This document shows positions 1 through 6,559 of a stretch of DNA of 8,044 nucleotides, piece after piece. Position 1 is the first letter of the stretch, and the number at the start of each line of letters is the position of its first letter. The position numbers and the translations under genes were made by a program. The DNA comes from Thermoguttaceae bacterium (lineage in GTDB: Bacteria; Planctomycetota; Planctomycetia; Pirellulales; Thermoguttaceae): positions 4,114-12,157 of the forward strand of contig JANLFZ010000164.1 of NCBI GenBank assembly GCA_024653385.1, read 5' to 3'. A model generated the notes under the pieces. It worked only from the letters and a program-made list of their open reading frames with translations, was not told where the DNA came from and made no database searches.

Positions 1-927
1 GATCGTCCCGCGCACCAGCGGCTCGTCGTCGCTTGCCGTCAGGTTCGCCGTCAGGGTCTGGCCGTCGGCCGTTAGATGCAGTTTGAGGTGCGCGATCTGG
101 GCGGATCGTTCCGCGGACTGGCGCCTTGCGATCGCCAGGAGTTCGCGGCAAAAGCCAGTCCAGTCGGCCGTGCCCTCGGCCACCAGGCGGACGCTCGCGT
201 TGAGCCATCCCAGCGCGGCCTCGCCCGCTGCGTACGTGTCGTAATCGACCTCGGCGATCGTTCGCCCGGCGGCCAGATCCTGGGCCACGAAGTCGAGCCA
301 GCGATCGACGCCTTCGCCCCGCAAGGCCGACATCGCCAGCACCGGCGCGCGGGGAAACGCTTCCTTGAGCGAACCTTCCAGCTCGGCCAGCTCGGCGGGC
401 GAAAGCAGGTCGGCCTTGTTGAGCACGATCAGGTCGGCCTCTTCGAGCTGCTTCTGATAGATGTACATCACGCTGGCCGGCAGGCGCGAGGGCGTCTTGT
501 CGGCCAGCGACCGTCGGAGCCGATCGAGGGTCCGCACCTGGCGCACATCGACCAGCACGGAGAAGGGCGCCACGCGGAAGCGGTCGCGGTAGGCATCCTT
601 GATGGGCTGGAGCACGGTGGCCGACAGATCGGTGCAGCTTCCCACCGGCTCGCCGATGAGCACGTCGGGATGGCCCTCTTCGCGGAGCTTGTCGAGCGAG
701 GCCAAAAGGTCCTCGAACCGGCAGCAGAAGCAGCCGCCAGCGACCTCCCGGACCGGGGCCCCAGACTCCTCGAGGATCGCCGTGTCGACAAGGTTCGCGG
801 CCTGGTCGTTGGTGACCAGCCCGACACGCTTGCCTTGACCCACAAGCCGTTGGGTGGCCTGGGCCAAGAGCGTCGTCTTGCCCGCGCCGAGAAAGCCGCC
901 GACGAGAATCAGTCGCGTGGTTTGCAC
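1..927 (-). CDS. G3E-family (CobW/COG0523) GTPase, probable metal or cofactor chaperone, 3' end missing
   Basis: The visible 309 residues form a P-loop GTPase of the G3E class, which includes CobW, UreG, HypB and YjiA. The Walker A motif GGFLGAGKTT is at residues 10-19. The CxCC metal-binding signature of the COG0523 branch is at C66, C68 and C69 (GGCFCC). An ExxG-type switch sits at E93-G96 (GEPVGSCTD), and the guanine-specificity motif NKAD is at 170-173. Known relatives use GTP hydrolysis to deliver metal, or help load cofactors, into client enzymes in the cytoplasm; the metal and client here cannot be read from the sequence. I place the start at GTG (927-925) because AAGGAG lies 5 bases upstream. 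An in-frame TTG at 942 has no such site. The gene overlaps the end of the PadR gene by 19 bases, so the two are probably translated from one mRNA. The C-terminal part (about 225-309, including IAHLKLHLTADG) is only loosely like a CobW C-terminal domain and runs off the window. The family is secure; the substrate is unknown. Confidence 0.9.
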   Translation of the reverse strand, partial: MQTTRLILVGGFLGAGKTTLLAQATQRLVGQGKRVGLVTNDQAANLVDTAILEESGAPVREVAGGCFCCRFEDLLASLDKLREEGHPDVLIGEPVGSCTDLSATVLQPIKDAYRDRFRVAPFSVLVDVRQVRTLDRLRRSLADKTPSRLPASVMYIYQKQLEEADLIVLNKADLLSPAELAELEGSLKEAFPRAPVLAMSALRGEGVDRWLDFVAQDLAAGRTIAEVDYDTYAAGEAALGWLNASVRLVAEGTADWTGFCRELLAIARRQSAERSAQIAHLKLHLTADGQTLTANLTASDDEPLVRGTI

Positions 928-1373
928 ATCGACTCCTTGCAACGGGGTGATCGACCAGCCAGTGGTCGCGGGTTGAGCGTGGAATCGCGTGCCGCCTTCG
1001 CCGCCGCTTTCAAGACTGCGGCGACCGCCTCGCGATACTGTCGGAGCGTCTCGACCCATCGCCGCAGGCACTCGTTGCCGGCGGGCGTGATCTGGTAGGC
1101 CCTCTTGGCAGGCCCGCTCTCAGACGTTTCCCACGTCGAGACGACCAGCCCCTTGCCCTCCATGCTCCTTAGGAACCGGTACACGCCCGACACGTCGGGC
1201 GGATGGTCCCCGAACGTCGGCATGTGGCCGATCCTCTCGGCGATGCGGTAGCCGTGAAGCGGCCCCTCGGCAAGCACGATGAGAATGGCCGGCTGGATCA
1301 GCCGGTCGAGGGTCCCTCCCGCGCATGGGCACTGAGCCAGGTCCAATGCCAGCGTATCTCCGCTATCGGACAT
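909..1373 (-). CDS. PadR-family winged-helix transcriptional regulator with N-terminal CxC
   Basis: This is a 154-residue DNA-binding protein. Residues 25-110 match the PadR winged-helix pattern: LIQPAILIVLAEGPLHGYRI for the first helices, VSGVYRFLRSMEGKGLV for the recognition helix and its partner, then a wing ending in KRAYQITPAG. The C-terminal helix (about 101-130) is the usual short dimerisation arm of small PadR proteins. The first 20 residues contain Cys-Pro-Cys at 15-17, and H40, H50 and H57 are also present, so a metal-responsive role is possible but inferred. The ATG at 1373 has a perfect GGAGGT at 1387-1382, 8 bases upstream. The open frame extends far further upstream, but that part is antiparallel shadow over the membrane-protein gene. 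The last residues (about 131-154) look poorly conserved in character and overlap the start of the GTPase gene. PadR proteins often repress their own operon; here that would be the PadR-GTPase pair. The family assignment is strong and the effector is unknown. Confidence 0.88.
   Translation of the reverse strand: MSDSGDTLALDLAQCPCAGGTLDRLIQPAILIVLAEGPLHGYRIAERIGHMPTFGDHPPDVSGVYRFLRSMEGKGLVVSTWETSESGPAKRAYQITPAGNECLRRWVETLRQYREAVAAVLKAAAKAARDSTLNPRPLAGRSPRCKESMCKPRD
933..938 (-). promoter_or_regulatory. Shine-Dalgarno site that sets the GTG start of the G3E GTPase
   Basis: AAGGAG lies inside the last codons of the upstream PadR gene, 5 bases before GTG at 927-925. It supports this GTG over the out-of-frame ATG at 929-927 and the in-frame TTG at 942-940. 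Confidence 0.65.
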
Positions 1374-1394
1374 GTTCCTATACCTCCGGCTGGA

Positions 1395-1424
1395 ATTGTC
1401 GCTTACGGCCTCGCGGGATGTCAA
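1395..1424 (-). promoter_or_regulatory. Possible sigma70-type promoter for the PadR-GTPase pair
   Basis: On the minus strand TTGACA (1424-1419) is followed after 18 bases by GACAAT (1400-1395). The -35 box is perfect and the -10 box matches 4 of 6. Transcription would start near 1388, just before the ribosome site at 1387-1382, so the leader would be very short. This fits an independent start for the pair, separate from the kinase operon upstream. Confidence 0.45.
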
Positions 1425-1430
1425 GGGGGA

Positions 1431-1451
1431 GGGATTGGGGATTAGGGATTG
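1431..1451. repeat. Three tandem GGGATTR heptamers at the end of the membrane-protein gene
   Basis: The plus strand reads GGGATTG, GGGATTA, GGGATTG in tandem. On the minus strand the middle copy holds the TAA stop codon (1444-1442) of the membrane protein, so the repeat supplies its last residues (Asn-Pro). I see no function. Such AATCCC-rich runs are familiar to me from intergenic DNA of several bacteria, but I cannot check this here. Confidence 0.6.
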
Positions 1452-3670
1452 GCGGGGGGACGGCCGGCAGGTTTGGAGTGGAGTGCGGCGGGCGACGACG
1501 CGAGGAGTCCCAGCACCTGCCGGCGGACCCTCCCGCGCTCGCGCTCCAGCCGCAGATCGCGGAGCGAGGCGAGCACCGCGAGGTTGACCATCGGAAACCC
1601 CGAGAGCAGACCGGTGGCGACCCAGAGCAGCGGCGAATAGCCGCACTTCCCCGCATGCCAGGCGATGGCCAAGGCGATCGCCAGCGGGATTCCCCAGAAG
1701 AATGTCGGGAGCACCAACTCCATAAGCCCTTCGAGTTGGAGGCTGCGGGCGAGGGCGATCATCTCGAGTTGGTCGGGCCCCGGATGCTGCTGGGCCAGGG
1801 CGCTCGCCTCGCTCGCATGCCGCCTGGCTTCGCCGTACCGACCCAGCGCCATGAGGTTTGCGGCGGAATCCAGGTAGCAGACGATCACTTCGCGGGGACG
1901 AACGGCCTCGGCAGCGCTGCGGAACTGCCAGAGGGCCGCGTCGAAGTGCGAGCGGGCCGAGGCCGAATCGCCTTGCGCCTGGAGGTGCTGCGCGTAACTG
2001 AGATGGACGAGCGCCGCGTCGGGATGTCTCGGGGCATCGGCCGATTCCAACAGCGTGATCGCGCGTTCGTAGTGCAGCCCCGCCTCGGCGTGCTTGCCCT
2101 GGCGAGCGAGGTTCCGCGCCAAGAGCATGACGAGCATTGCCTCGTCTTGGGCGCGGCCGGTGGCCCGCACTCGCTCCACGGCGATCTCGTAGTGAGCCTG
2201 GGCGTCGAAGTGCTTCTTCTGCTCCTCCAGCTTCCTCGCCGTCGCCAGGTGGTCCTTTACCTCGCGGACGGCTTCCTCTTGTCGGCGCATTTCGCGCTTC
2301 GCCCGGGCATCGTCGCCCGCGCGGCGCGCAAACCACGGCGGGACGAACTGGGCGTCCCCCTGCCGCTGCTGCTCGGCCTCGTCTTGGAGCTTCTGCTCCG
2401 TGGCCCGCGTCTGAAGCTGGATCAGATCGCGCACGAGCCATCCGAGGACCAGCACGCCGCACGCCACCGGCAACCACTTCGCCAAGAGCACGACGGCCTT
2501 GCCCGCCGACCGTGGCGGCTCGGGACGGGCCGCGTGCGAAAAGAACCCCAGGAACCCGAGCACCCCGGACCAGAACAGACAGGTCAACGCGACCGGAACG
2601 TGGATCGCCCACCAGCTCGCGCCCTCACGCGGTCCCCACACCGCGGGCGTTCCAAGGAACAGCGCGTAGAGTTGCGTGCCCGGGTAGTAGAAGCCGCTGA
2701 CCAGCGCGCCGATCACCGGCACGTCGGGGAAACGCTCGGCATCTCCGAGCGTCATCACCACTGCGGCGTGGACCACCACGCAGACCAACAAGGCGGCCAA
2801 GGCCCACACCACGGAGTGCAGCAGGGCCACGCCGATCGCCTGGAACCGCAAGGCCTCGTCGGGCTTGGGCCGGGCGGCCGGAGCCGGCGGTCGGGACTGT
2901 TTGGCGAGCAACTCTCGCACATCTTGACCCGGGCGGCGAACGAGGTATGAGGTCCGGCACGCCTTGCACGCGACCAGCGCGCCGACTTCTTCCGGCCGGT
3001 TGATCGTTCGGCGGCGGCCGCAGTCTGGGCAGCGGACTTCGAACGGCTCGAACGCCGAGGGCGCCCAGTCCTTGGTCTCCTCCTGGCTCGGCGAGCCGGC
3101 TGAGGTCCCCGGGGCCGCCTCGGGCAAGGCCGTGCCCGCGGCCTCGACCGCCGCCACCGCCGCGCGGCACTCCGCCAGACGCCGGGCGAACTCCTGCGCG
3201 AAATCCCTCGTCTTGATGCTGAAGTGGAACCGGCACTTCCGGCCTTCCGGATCGCGAAACGCGACTTGGTAGACTGGGCGGCCGGCCAAGACCGTTACGA
3301 GGGCCAGGCTTGCCACCACAACCATCCCGAGGCCGCACTTCCACGGGCTGCTGCCGGAAACCATCGCCGCCACGAACCCCGCGAGGAAGAGCGACATGAC
3401 GAGTAGCACGAACCCTTTGGCGATCCACCGCGGCCAGCGGCTCACGGGCCGATGGTCGAGAATGGCCGAGTAGGGGATCGTCCGCGTACAGCGCACGGCG
3501 AGGATGCGGTGATAGAAATAGTCGACGATGGGGATTCGGAACCGCGGCAGATCGCCGTCGACCACCAGGCCCGTCTCCTCCAAGTCGAGGATGCCCGGTC
3601 CCATGTAGTCTAGACGCCTCCCAAGCCGCAGCCGGAGACTAGGGTAGACGAAGCGCACGCGGAGTCTCAT
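1442..3670 (-). CDS. Multi-pass membrane protein with zinc ribbon and TPR-like region, partner of the upstream kinase
   Basis: This 742-residue protein belongs to no family I can name. Residues 1-75 are strand-rich and without a signal peptide. Two hydrophobic segments follow (about 82-104 and 109-130), then a short strand/helix piece (133-170). A zinc ribbon with C214, C217, C235 and C238 resembles the short CxxC ribbons common in planctomycete proteins. Further membrane segments lie at about 277-306, 353-378 and 391-413, with a weaker one at 316-340. Residues 420-480 are charged and helical, perhaps coiled coil. Residues 475-645 form TPR-like helical pairs (for example ARNLARQGKHAEAGLHYERA, then SAANLMALGRYGEARRHASE). 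Two last membrane segments are at 647-672 and 678-702. The start ATG at 3670 overlaps the kinase stop (ATGA) and has GGAG at 3681-3678, 7 bases before it. The frame is open further upstream to 4369, but that part is antisense-like shadow over the kinase gene. The tight junction suggests the kinase and this protein act together at the membrane; whether it is a substrate or scaffold is inference. Confidence 0.82.
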   Translation of the reverse strand: MRLRVRFVYPSLRLRLGRRLDYMGPGILDLEETGLVVDGDLPRFRIPIVDYFYHRILAVRCTRTIPYSAILDHRPVSRWPRWIAKGFVLLVMSLFLAGFVAAMVSGSSPWKCGLGMVVVASLALVTVLAGRPVYQVAFRDPEGRKCRFHFSIKTRDFAQEFARRLAECRAAVAAVEAAGTALPEAAPGTSAGSPSQEETKDWAPSAFEPFEVRCPDCGRRRTINRPEEVGALVACKACRTSYLVRRPGQDVRELLAKQSRPPAPAARPKPDEALRFQAIGVALLHSVVWALAALLVCVVVHAAVVMTLGDAERFPDVPVIGALVSGFYYPGTQLYALFLGTPAVWGPREGASWWAIHVPVALTCLFWSGVLGFLGFFSHAARPEPPRSAGKAVVLLAKWLPVACGVLVLGWLVRDLIQLQTRATEQKLQDEAEQQRQGDAQFVPPWFARRAGDDARAKREMRRQEEAVREVKDHLATARKLEEQKKHFDAQAHYEIAVERVRATGRAQDEAMLVMLLARNLARQGKHAEAGLHYERAITLLESADAPRHPDAALVHLSYAQHLQAQGDSASARSHFDAALWQFRSAAEAVRPREVIVCYLDSAANLMALGRYGEARRHASEASALAQQHPGPDQLEMIALARSLQLEGLMELVLPTFFWGIPLAIALAIAWHAGKCGYSPLLWVATGLLSGFPMVNLAVLASLRDLRLERERGRVRRQVLGLLASSPAALHSKPAGRPPANP

Positions 3671-5364
3671 GGCGCGGCTCCGGACAGGGCGTCGCACCGC
3701 TGCCGTAGTTCGGCGAACTCGAAGCAGTGCCCGCTGGCCGCCAAATAGTGGTCGCAAACCCGCCGGCAGGACGAGTAACACTTGAGTTCCAGATAGGCAT
3801 GGGCCAACAGCAGATTGGCCGCGAAATGGTACGGATCGCGCTGGATGATAAGCCGGGCCTCGATCGCCGCCTCGCCCGCGTGGCCCTGGGCCAAAAGGGC
3901 TTCCGCGAATCGGTGGTGCAGATCGGAGTCTTCGGGGTGGTGATCGACGAGCGACCTGAGCTGAGCCAGGCGCCGAGCCGCGTCGGCGCCGGCGGCGCGG
4001 AGAAGCCGGCGCAGAGCCAGATCGCGGCGCAGTCGCCGGGCCTTGGCGAAAAAGTGAATCGCCGCCGGCGCGACGACCAAATAGTAGACAAACAGCCCGC
4101 TGACGTAGATCGACTGGAGGGCGCGCTGGGCTCCTTCGTCCAGGCCCGACGCGGCCGCTTCGAGGAAGTCGGGCAGCGTGCTGCGGGCTCGCAGCCACGT
4201 GGCCGCTCCCATCACGCCGAGGGCAACGGCAGCCAGAGACCAGCGCCATCCGGCGGGGCGCGCCGACTGTCCGGCGTAGAAGACCAGGACCCCGAGCAAA
4301 GCCACGGTGCCCGGCACGACGCCGAGCGGGAGCAGGACGAGTCCTACGAACACCCAGAACAACGCCCAATTCCAGACCACGCGCCGTTGCAGCCGCCGTT
4401 CGAACGTCGCGCGCCCGGGCCAGCGTCGGGCCGGCTCGGTGGTTGAGGATTCTTCCCTGCGGCGCTCAGCGCGCCGCAGGGACGCCAGCAAGCGATCGGC
4501 CGATTCGGTGCGCTGGTTGAGCGACTTCTCCAGCAGTTCGAGGATAATCTGCTCCAGGTCGTCGTCCATCGGCTGCGACATTCGCTGGCTGGGAGGTACC
4601 GGCGTGCCATAGAGAATCTGCCGGCTCAGCTCGTCGACGTTCTTGCCCTCGAACGGCCGCGTGCCTGTCAGCAATACGTAGGCAACTACCCCCAGCGACC
4701 AGAGATCCGACTGCGGCCCAGGGCGGCCCTGAAGCTGCTCCGGGGCCATGAAGTAGTAGGTTCCACCCAGGCGGCTGCTCGTCTGTATCCCTTCCGAAAT
4801 GCGGCTGATGCCGAAGTCGGAGAGGACGTAGCGGGGCGAGGGGCCGGAGCGGTCGACGAGAATGTTGCTCAGCTTGATGTCGCGGTGGATCACGCCCGCC
4901 CGGTGCGCATGCGCCAGGGCATCAGCCATCTGGACGAGGAGATCTCGCACCTCGTCGGGCGAGAACGGACCGCGCTGCCGCAGGCACGTCTCGAGGTCCT
5001 CGCCCTCGACGTACTCCAAGGCCACGACCACGTCGTCGCCGTCGAGGAAGTAGTCGCCCAAGCCCACGATCCCCGGATGCTCCAGGCGCGAGAGAATCTC
5101 CGGCTCGAGCAACAGGCTGTCGAGGTTGCCCCGGTTTTCGACAACCTTCAGGGCCACCAGCCGATTGCGGTTTCTCGAGTGGCGGGCAGCGTAGACCCTC
5201 CCGTGCGCCCCGCGCCCCAACTCGCGCTCGACGAGGTACGGACCGATCTTCGTCGGGGCGCGGCGCCCCCTCTTGGCGACCGGGGTCGGCGCGGCGAAGG
5301 TCTGCGTCGACGTCGGCTCCGTCGGGGTGTCCGAATCGTGAGCCAATTCGTCCTGTGCGCCCAA
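3667..5364 (-). CDS. Membrane-anchored Hanks-type Ser/Thr protein kinase with C-terminal TPR-like region
   Basis: The 565-residue product starts with a disordered, Thr/Pro-rich tail (1-38). A complete kinase domain follows (about 42-300). The glycine loop is GRGAHG (50-55), the ATP-anchoring lysine K73 and its likely partner E87. The catalytic loop is HRDIKLSN (160-167, catalytic D162, N167), the metal-binding DFG is at 183-185 and APE at 207-209. All key residues are present, and Ser/Thr at 196, 197 and 202 are candidate activation-loop phosphosites. A basic linker (297-328) leads to hydrophobic segments at about 332-366 (one or two helices), 376-391 and 421-439. After them comes a helical TPR-like region (about 445-555, with AEALLAQGHAGEAAIEARL). 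With an even number of membrane passes the kinase and TPR-like parts would share the cytoplasmic side. The start is TTG at 5364: an in-frame TGA at 5376-5374 blocks any longer form, and GAGGG at 5375-5371 is well spaced. The stop overlaps the next gene's ATG. The substrate is unknown. Confidence 0.92.
   Translation of the reverse strand: MGAQDELAHDSDTPTEPTSTQTFAAPTPVAKRGRRAPTKIGPYLVERELGRGAHGRVYAARHSRNRNRLVALKVVENRGNLDSLLLEPEILSRLEHPGIVGLGDYFLDGDDVVVALEYVEGEDLETCLRQRGPFSPDEVRDLLVQMADALAHAHRAGVIHRDIKLSNILVDRSGPSPRYVLSDFGISRISEGIQTSSRLGGTYYFMAPEQLQGRPGPQSDLWSLGVVAYVLLTGTRPFEGKNVDELSRQILYGTPVPPSQRMSQPMDDDLEQIILELLEKSLNQRTESADRLLASLRRAERRREESSTTEPARRWPGRATFERRLQRRVVWNWALFWVFVGLVLLPLGVVPGTVALLGVLVFYAGQSARPAGWRWSLAAVALGVMGAATWLRARSTLPDFLEAAASGLDEGAQRALQSIYVSGLFVYYLVVAPAAIHFFAKARRLRRDLALRRLLRAAGADAARRLAQLRSLVDHHPEDSDLHHRFAEALLAQGHAGEAAIEARLIIQRDPYHFAANLLLAHAYLELKCYSSCRRVCDHYLAASGHCFEFAELRQRCDALSGAAP
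4454..4482. repeat. Perfect 12-bp inverted repeat with 5-base loop inside the kinase gene
   Basis: TCCCTGCGGCGC (4454-4465) is exactly complementary to GCGCCGCAGGGA (4471-4482), with TCAGC between. It encodes the Arg/Glu-rich linker (kinase residues about 295-303) between the kinase domain and the first membrane segment. The mRNA would fold into a very stable hairpin. Repetitive arginine codons in GC-rich DNA could produce part of this by chance. Confidence 0.75.
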
Positions 5365-5370
5365 GGTAAG

Positions 5371-5375
5371 CCCTC
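5371..5375 (-). promoter_or_regulatory. Shine-Dalgarno site supporting the TTG start of the kinase
   Basis: GAGGG on the minus strand is 6 bases before TTG (5364-5362). It overlaps an in-frame TGA (5376-5374), which excludes any upstream start in this frame. Confidence 0.55.
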
Positions 5376-5403
5376 ACGTAAGGACTACCCGAAACCATCG
5401 CCC

Positions 5404-5431
5404 AGTATAGCAAGACGGCTCGCCCTGACAA
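5404..5431 (-). promoter_or_regulatory. Extended -10 promoter of the kinase/membrane-protein operon
   Basis: On the minus strand TTGTCA (5431-5426) is separated by 16 bases from TATACT (5409-5404). The -10 is preceded by TGC, giving the extended -10 form TGnTATACT. Transcription would begin near 5397, leaving a leader of roughly 33 bases before the TTG start. This is the clearest promoter in the window. Confidence 0.65.
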
Positions 5432-5571
5432 CACCCCTCAACACCCCCCAGAAGAACCAAATACGATGGATTCCAGCCGGGGGATAGTGCAACATCCCGA
5501 CGAAGGTTGCCGCCGCCGCCTCTTCGAGCCCACGAATGCGCGGTCCAACTTTCCTCACGGGAGCTTCTGCC

Positions 5572-5577
5572 TATGAT
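5572..5577 (+). promoter_or_regulatory. Possible -10 box of the rhodanese gene
   Basis: TATGAT lies 79 bases before the rhodanese ATG, in the divergent intergenic region shared with the kinase promoter. The -35 position holds only CT-rich sequence (about 5549-5555) with little match to TTGACA, so this is a weak call. Confidence 0.3.
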
Positions 5578-5656
5578 TACCGCAGCGAAGATCCACGCGC
5601 GGCCAAAGACCGCCCGCTTCGGCACACCGTAAGACCGCAGTCTGAGGAGGAGCTTC

Positions 5657-6559
5657 ATGCGACTGGCATGGCTGGCAATTGTCGGTTTGACCTTCCTGTC
5701 CGGGAACCCAGCGGCTTCCGAGACGCCAAGATATCCTCGTGCCGAGCTGCTGATGGAGCCTGGCGAATTGTGCCGTCCGGACGTGGCCAGGCAGTGGATC
5801 GTCCTCGACGCGCGATCCGAGAAGGAGTACGCAAGCGAACACCTGCTCGGCGCGCGCTGGGTCGATCACGACGGATGGGCCAAGGCCTTCGACGACGGAA
5901 AGGACATCGCGTCCTGGAGCCAACGCATCGGAGGCTTGGGCATCGCCGCCGACTCGAAGGTCGTCATCTACGACGCCAGCGCCATGAAGAACGCCGCGCG
6001 CATCTGGTGGATTCTCCGGTACTGGGGCGTGGGCGAGGTGCGGCTTCTCAACGGCGGCTGGAAGACCTGGAAGGCCGAAGGCCGCCCGACCACCGACGAG
6101 GTCCCCCCGGTGGCGCGCGTCGACTTCAGGGCGACGCCCCGCGCCCAGCGTCTGGCCACCAAGGGGTTGATCCTCGACTCGCTGAAAGGGCGCACGCTGC
6201 AAATCGTCGACGCCCGATCCGACCGGGAGTACTGCGGGCTGGATCGACAGAACAACCGTCGTGCCGGAGCGATTCCCGGCGCGAAGAACCTCGACTGGAG
6301 CGAGTTGATCGACCCGAAGACCCACCGTTTCAAGAGTGCCGACGAGTTGACCCGGCTGTTCGAGCGCGCGGGAATCGATCTGCGGCGGCCCAGCGTCGCG
6401 CATTGCCAGTCGGGCGGCCGGGCGTCGGTGATGGCGTTCGCCATGGAATTGATGGGCGCCGACGACGTGCGCAACTACTATCGCAGTTGGGGCGAATGGG
6501 GCAATCTCGAGGACACGCCCATCGTGGTTCATAAGAAAGAAGAACCCAAGCAGCCTTAG
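5657..6559 (+). CDS. Exported two-domain rhodanese (sulfurtransferase)
   Basis: This 300-residue protein has two tandem rhodanese domains, the layout of thiosulfate or 3-mercaptopyruvate sulfurtransferases. Residues 1-21 look like a signal peptide (MRLAW, a hydrophobic core, then NPAAS), so the enzyme probably acts in the periplasm. Domain 1 (about 28-145) has LDARSEKEYASEHLLGARWVD and LNGGWKTWKAEGRP but Asp (D106) where a catalytic Cys would sit, as usual for the inactive half. Domain 2 (about 167-290) has VDARSDREYCG and the active-site loop C250-Q-S-G-G-R, so it should be able to form a persulfide. The loop sequence CQSGGR does not clearly separate thiosulfate from mercaptopyruvate as sulfur donor. 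GAGGAGG (5644-5650) is 6 bases before the ATG. The gene appears to stand alone, divergent from the kinase operon and convergent with the gene that follows. The C-terminus ends in a short Lys/Glu-rich tail. Family and export are well supported; the physiological substrate is not known. Confidence 0.92.
   Translation: MRLAWLAIVGLTFLSGNPAASETPRYPRAELLMEPGELCRPDVARQWIVLDARSEKEYASEHLLGARWVDHDGWAKAFDDGKDIASWSQRIGGLGIAADSKVVIYDASAMKNAARIWWILRYWGVGEVRLLNGGWKTWKAEGRPTTDEVPPVARVDFRATPRAQRLATKGLILDSLKGRTLQIVDARSDREYCGLDRQNNRRAGAIPGAKNLDWSELIDPKTHRFKSADELTRLFERAGIDLRRPSVAHCQSGGRASVMAFAMELMGADDVRNYYRSWGEWGNLEDTPIVVHKKEEPKQP

Noticed and set aside
76..1098. Long plus-strand open frame of 340 codons
   Set aside because: It is antisense to the G3E GTPase and PadR genes, whose motifs are unmistakable. 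The translation is rich in Arg, Gly and His with no recognisable domain, as expected for a shadow in GC-rich DNA.
1374..2612. N-terminal extension of the PadR frame by 413 codons
   Set aside because: The frame stays open only because of GC-rich codon structure. The extension is Arg/Pro/Gly-rich, overlaps the membrane-protein gene in another frame, and the ATG at 1373 has a perfect ribosome site.
1325..2950. Plus-strand open frame of 541 codons
   Set aside because: It lies opposite the membrane-protein gene, which has membrane segments, a zinc ribbon and a coupled start. The plus-strand product is low-complexity and has no clear ribosome site.
3986..4012. 8-bp inverted repeat (GCGCCGGC with an 11-base loop) in the kinase gene
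   Set aside because: Short G/C-only palindromes are expected often in DNA of this composition, and this one has no positional context to single it out.
3671..4369. N-terminal extension of the membrane-protein frame
   Set aside because: This stretch overlaps the membrane and TPR part of the kinase in a different frame and reads as Arg/Pro-rich shadow. The ATGA junction at 3670-3667 with GGAG upstream is the more natural start.
5555..6532. Minus-strand open frame of 325 codons opposite the rhodanese
   Set aside because: The rhodanese has a signal peptide, two domains, an active-site loop and an excellent ribosome site. The opposite frame shows no domain.
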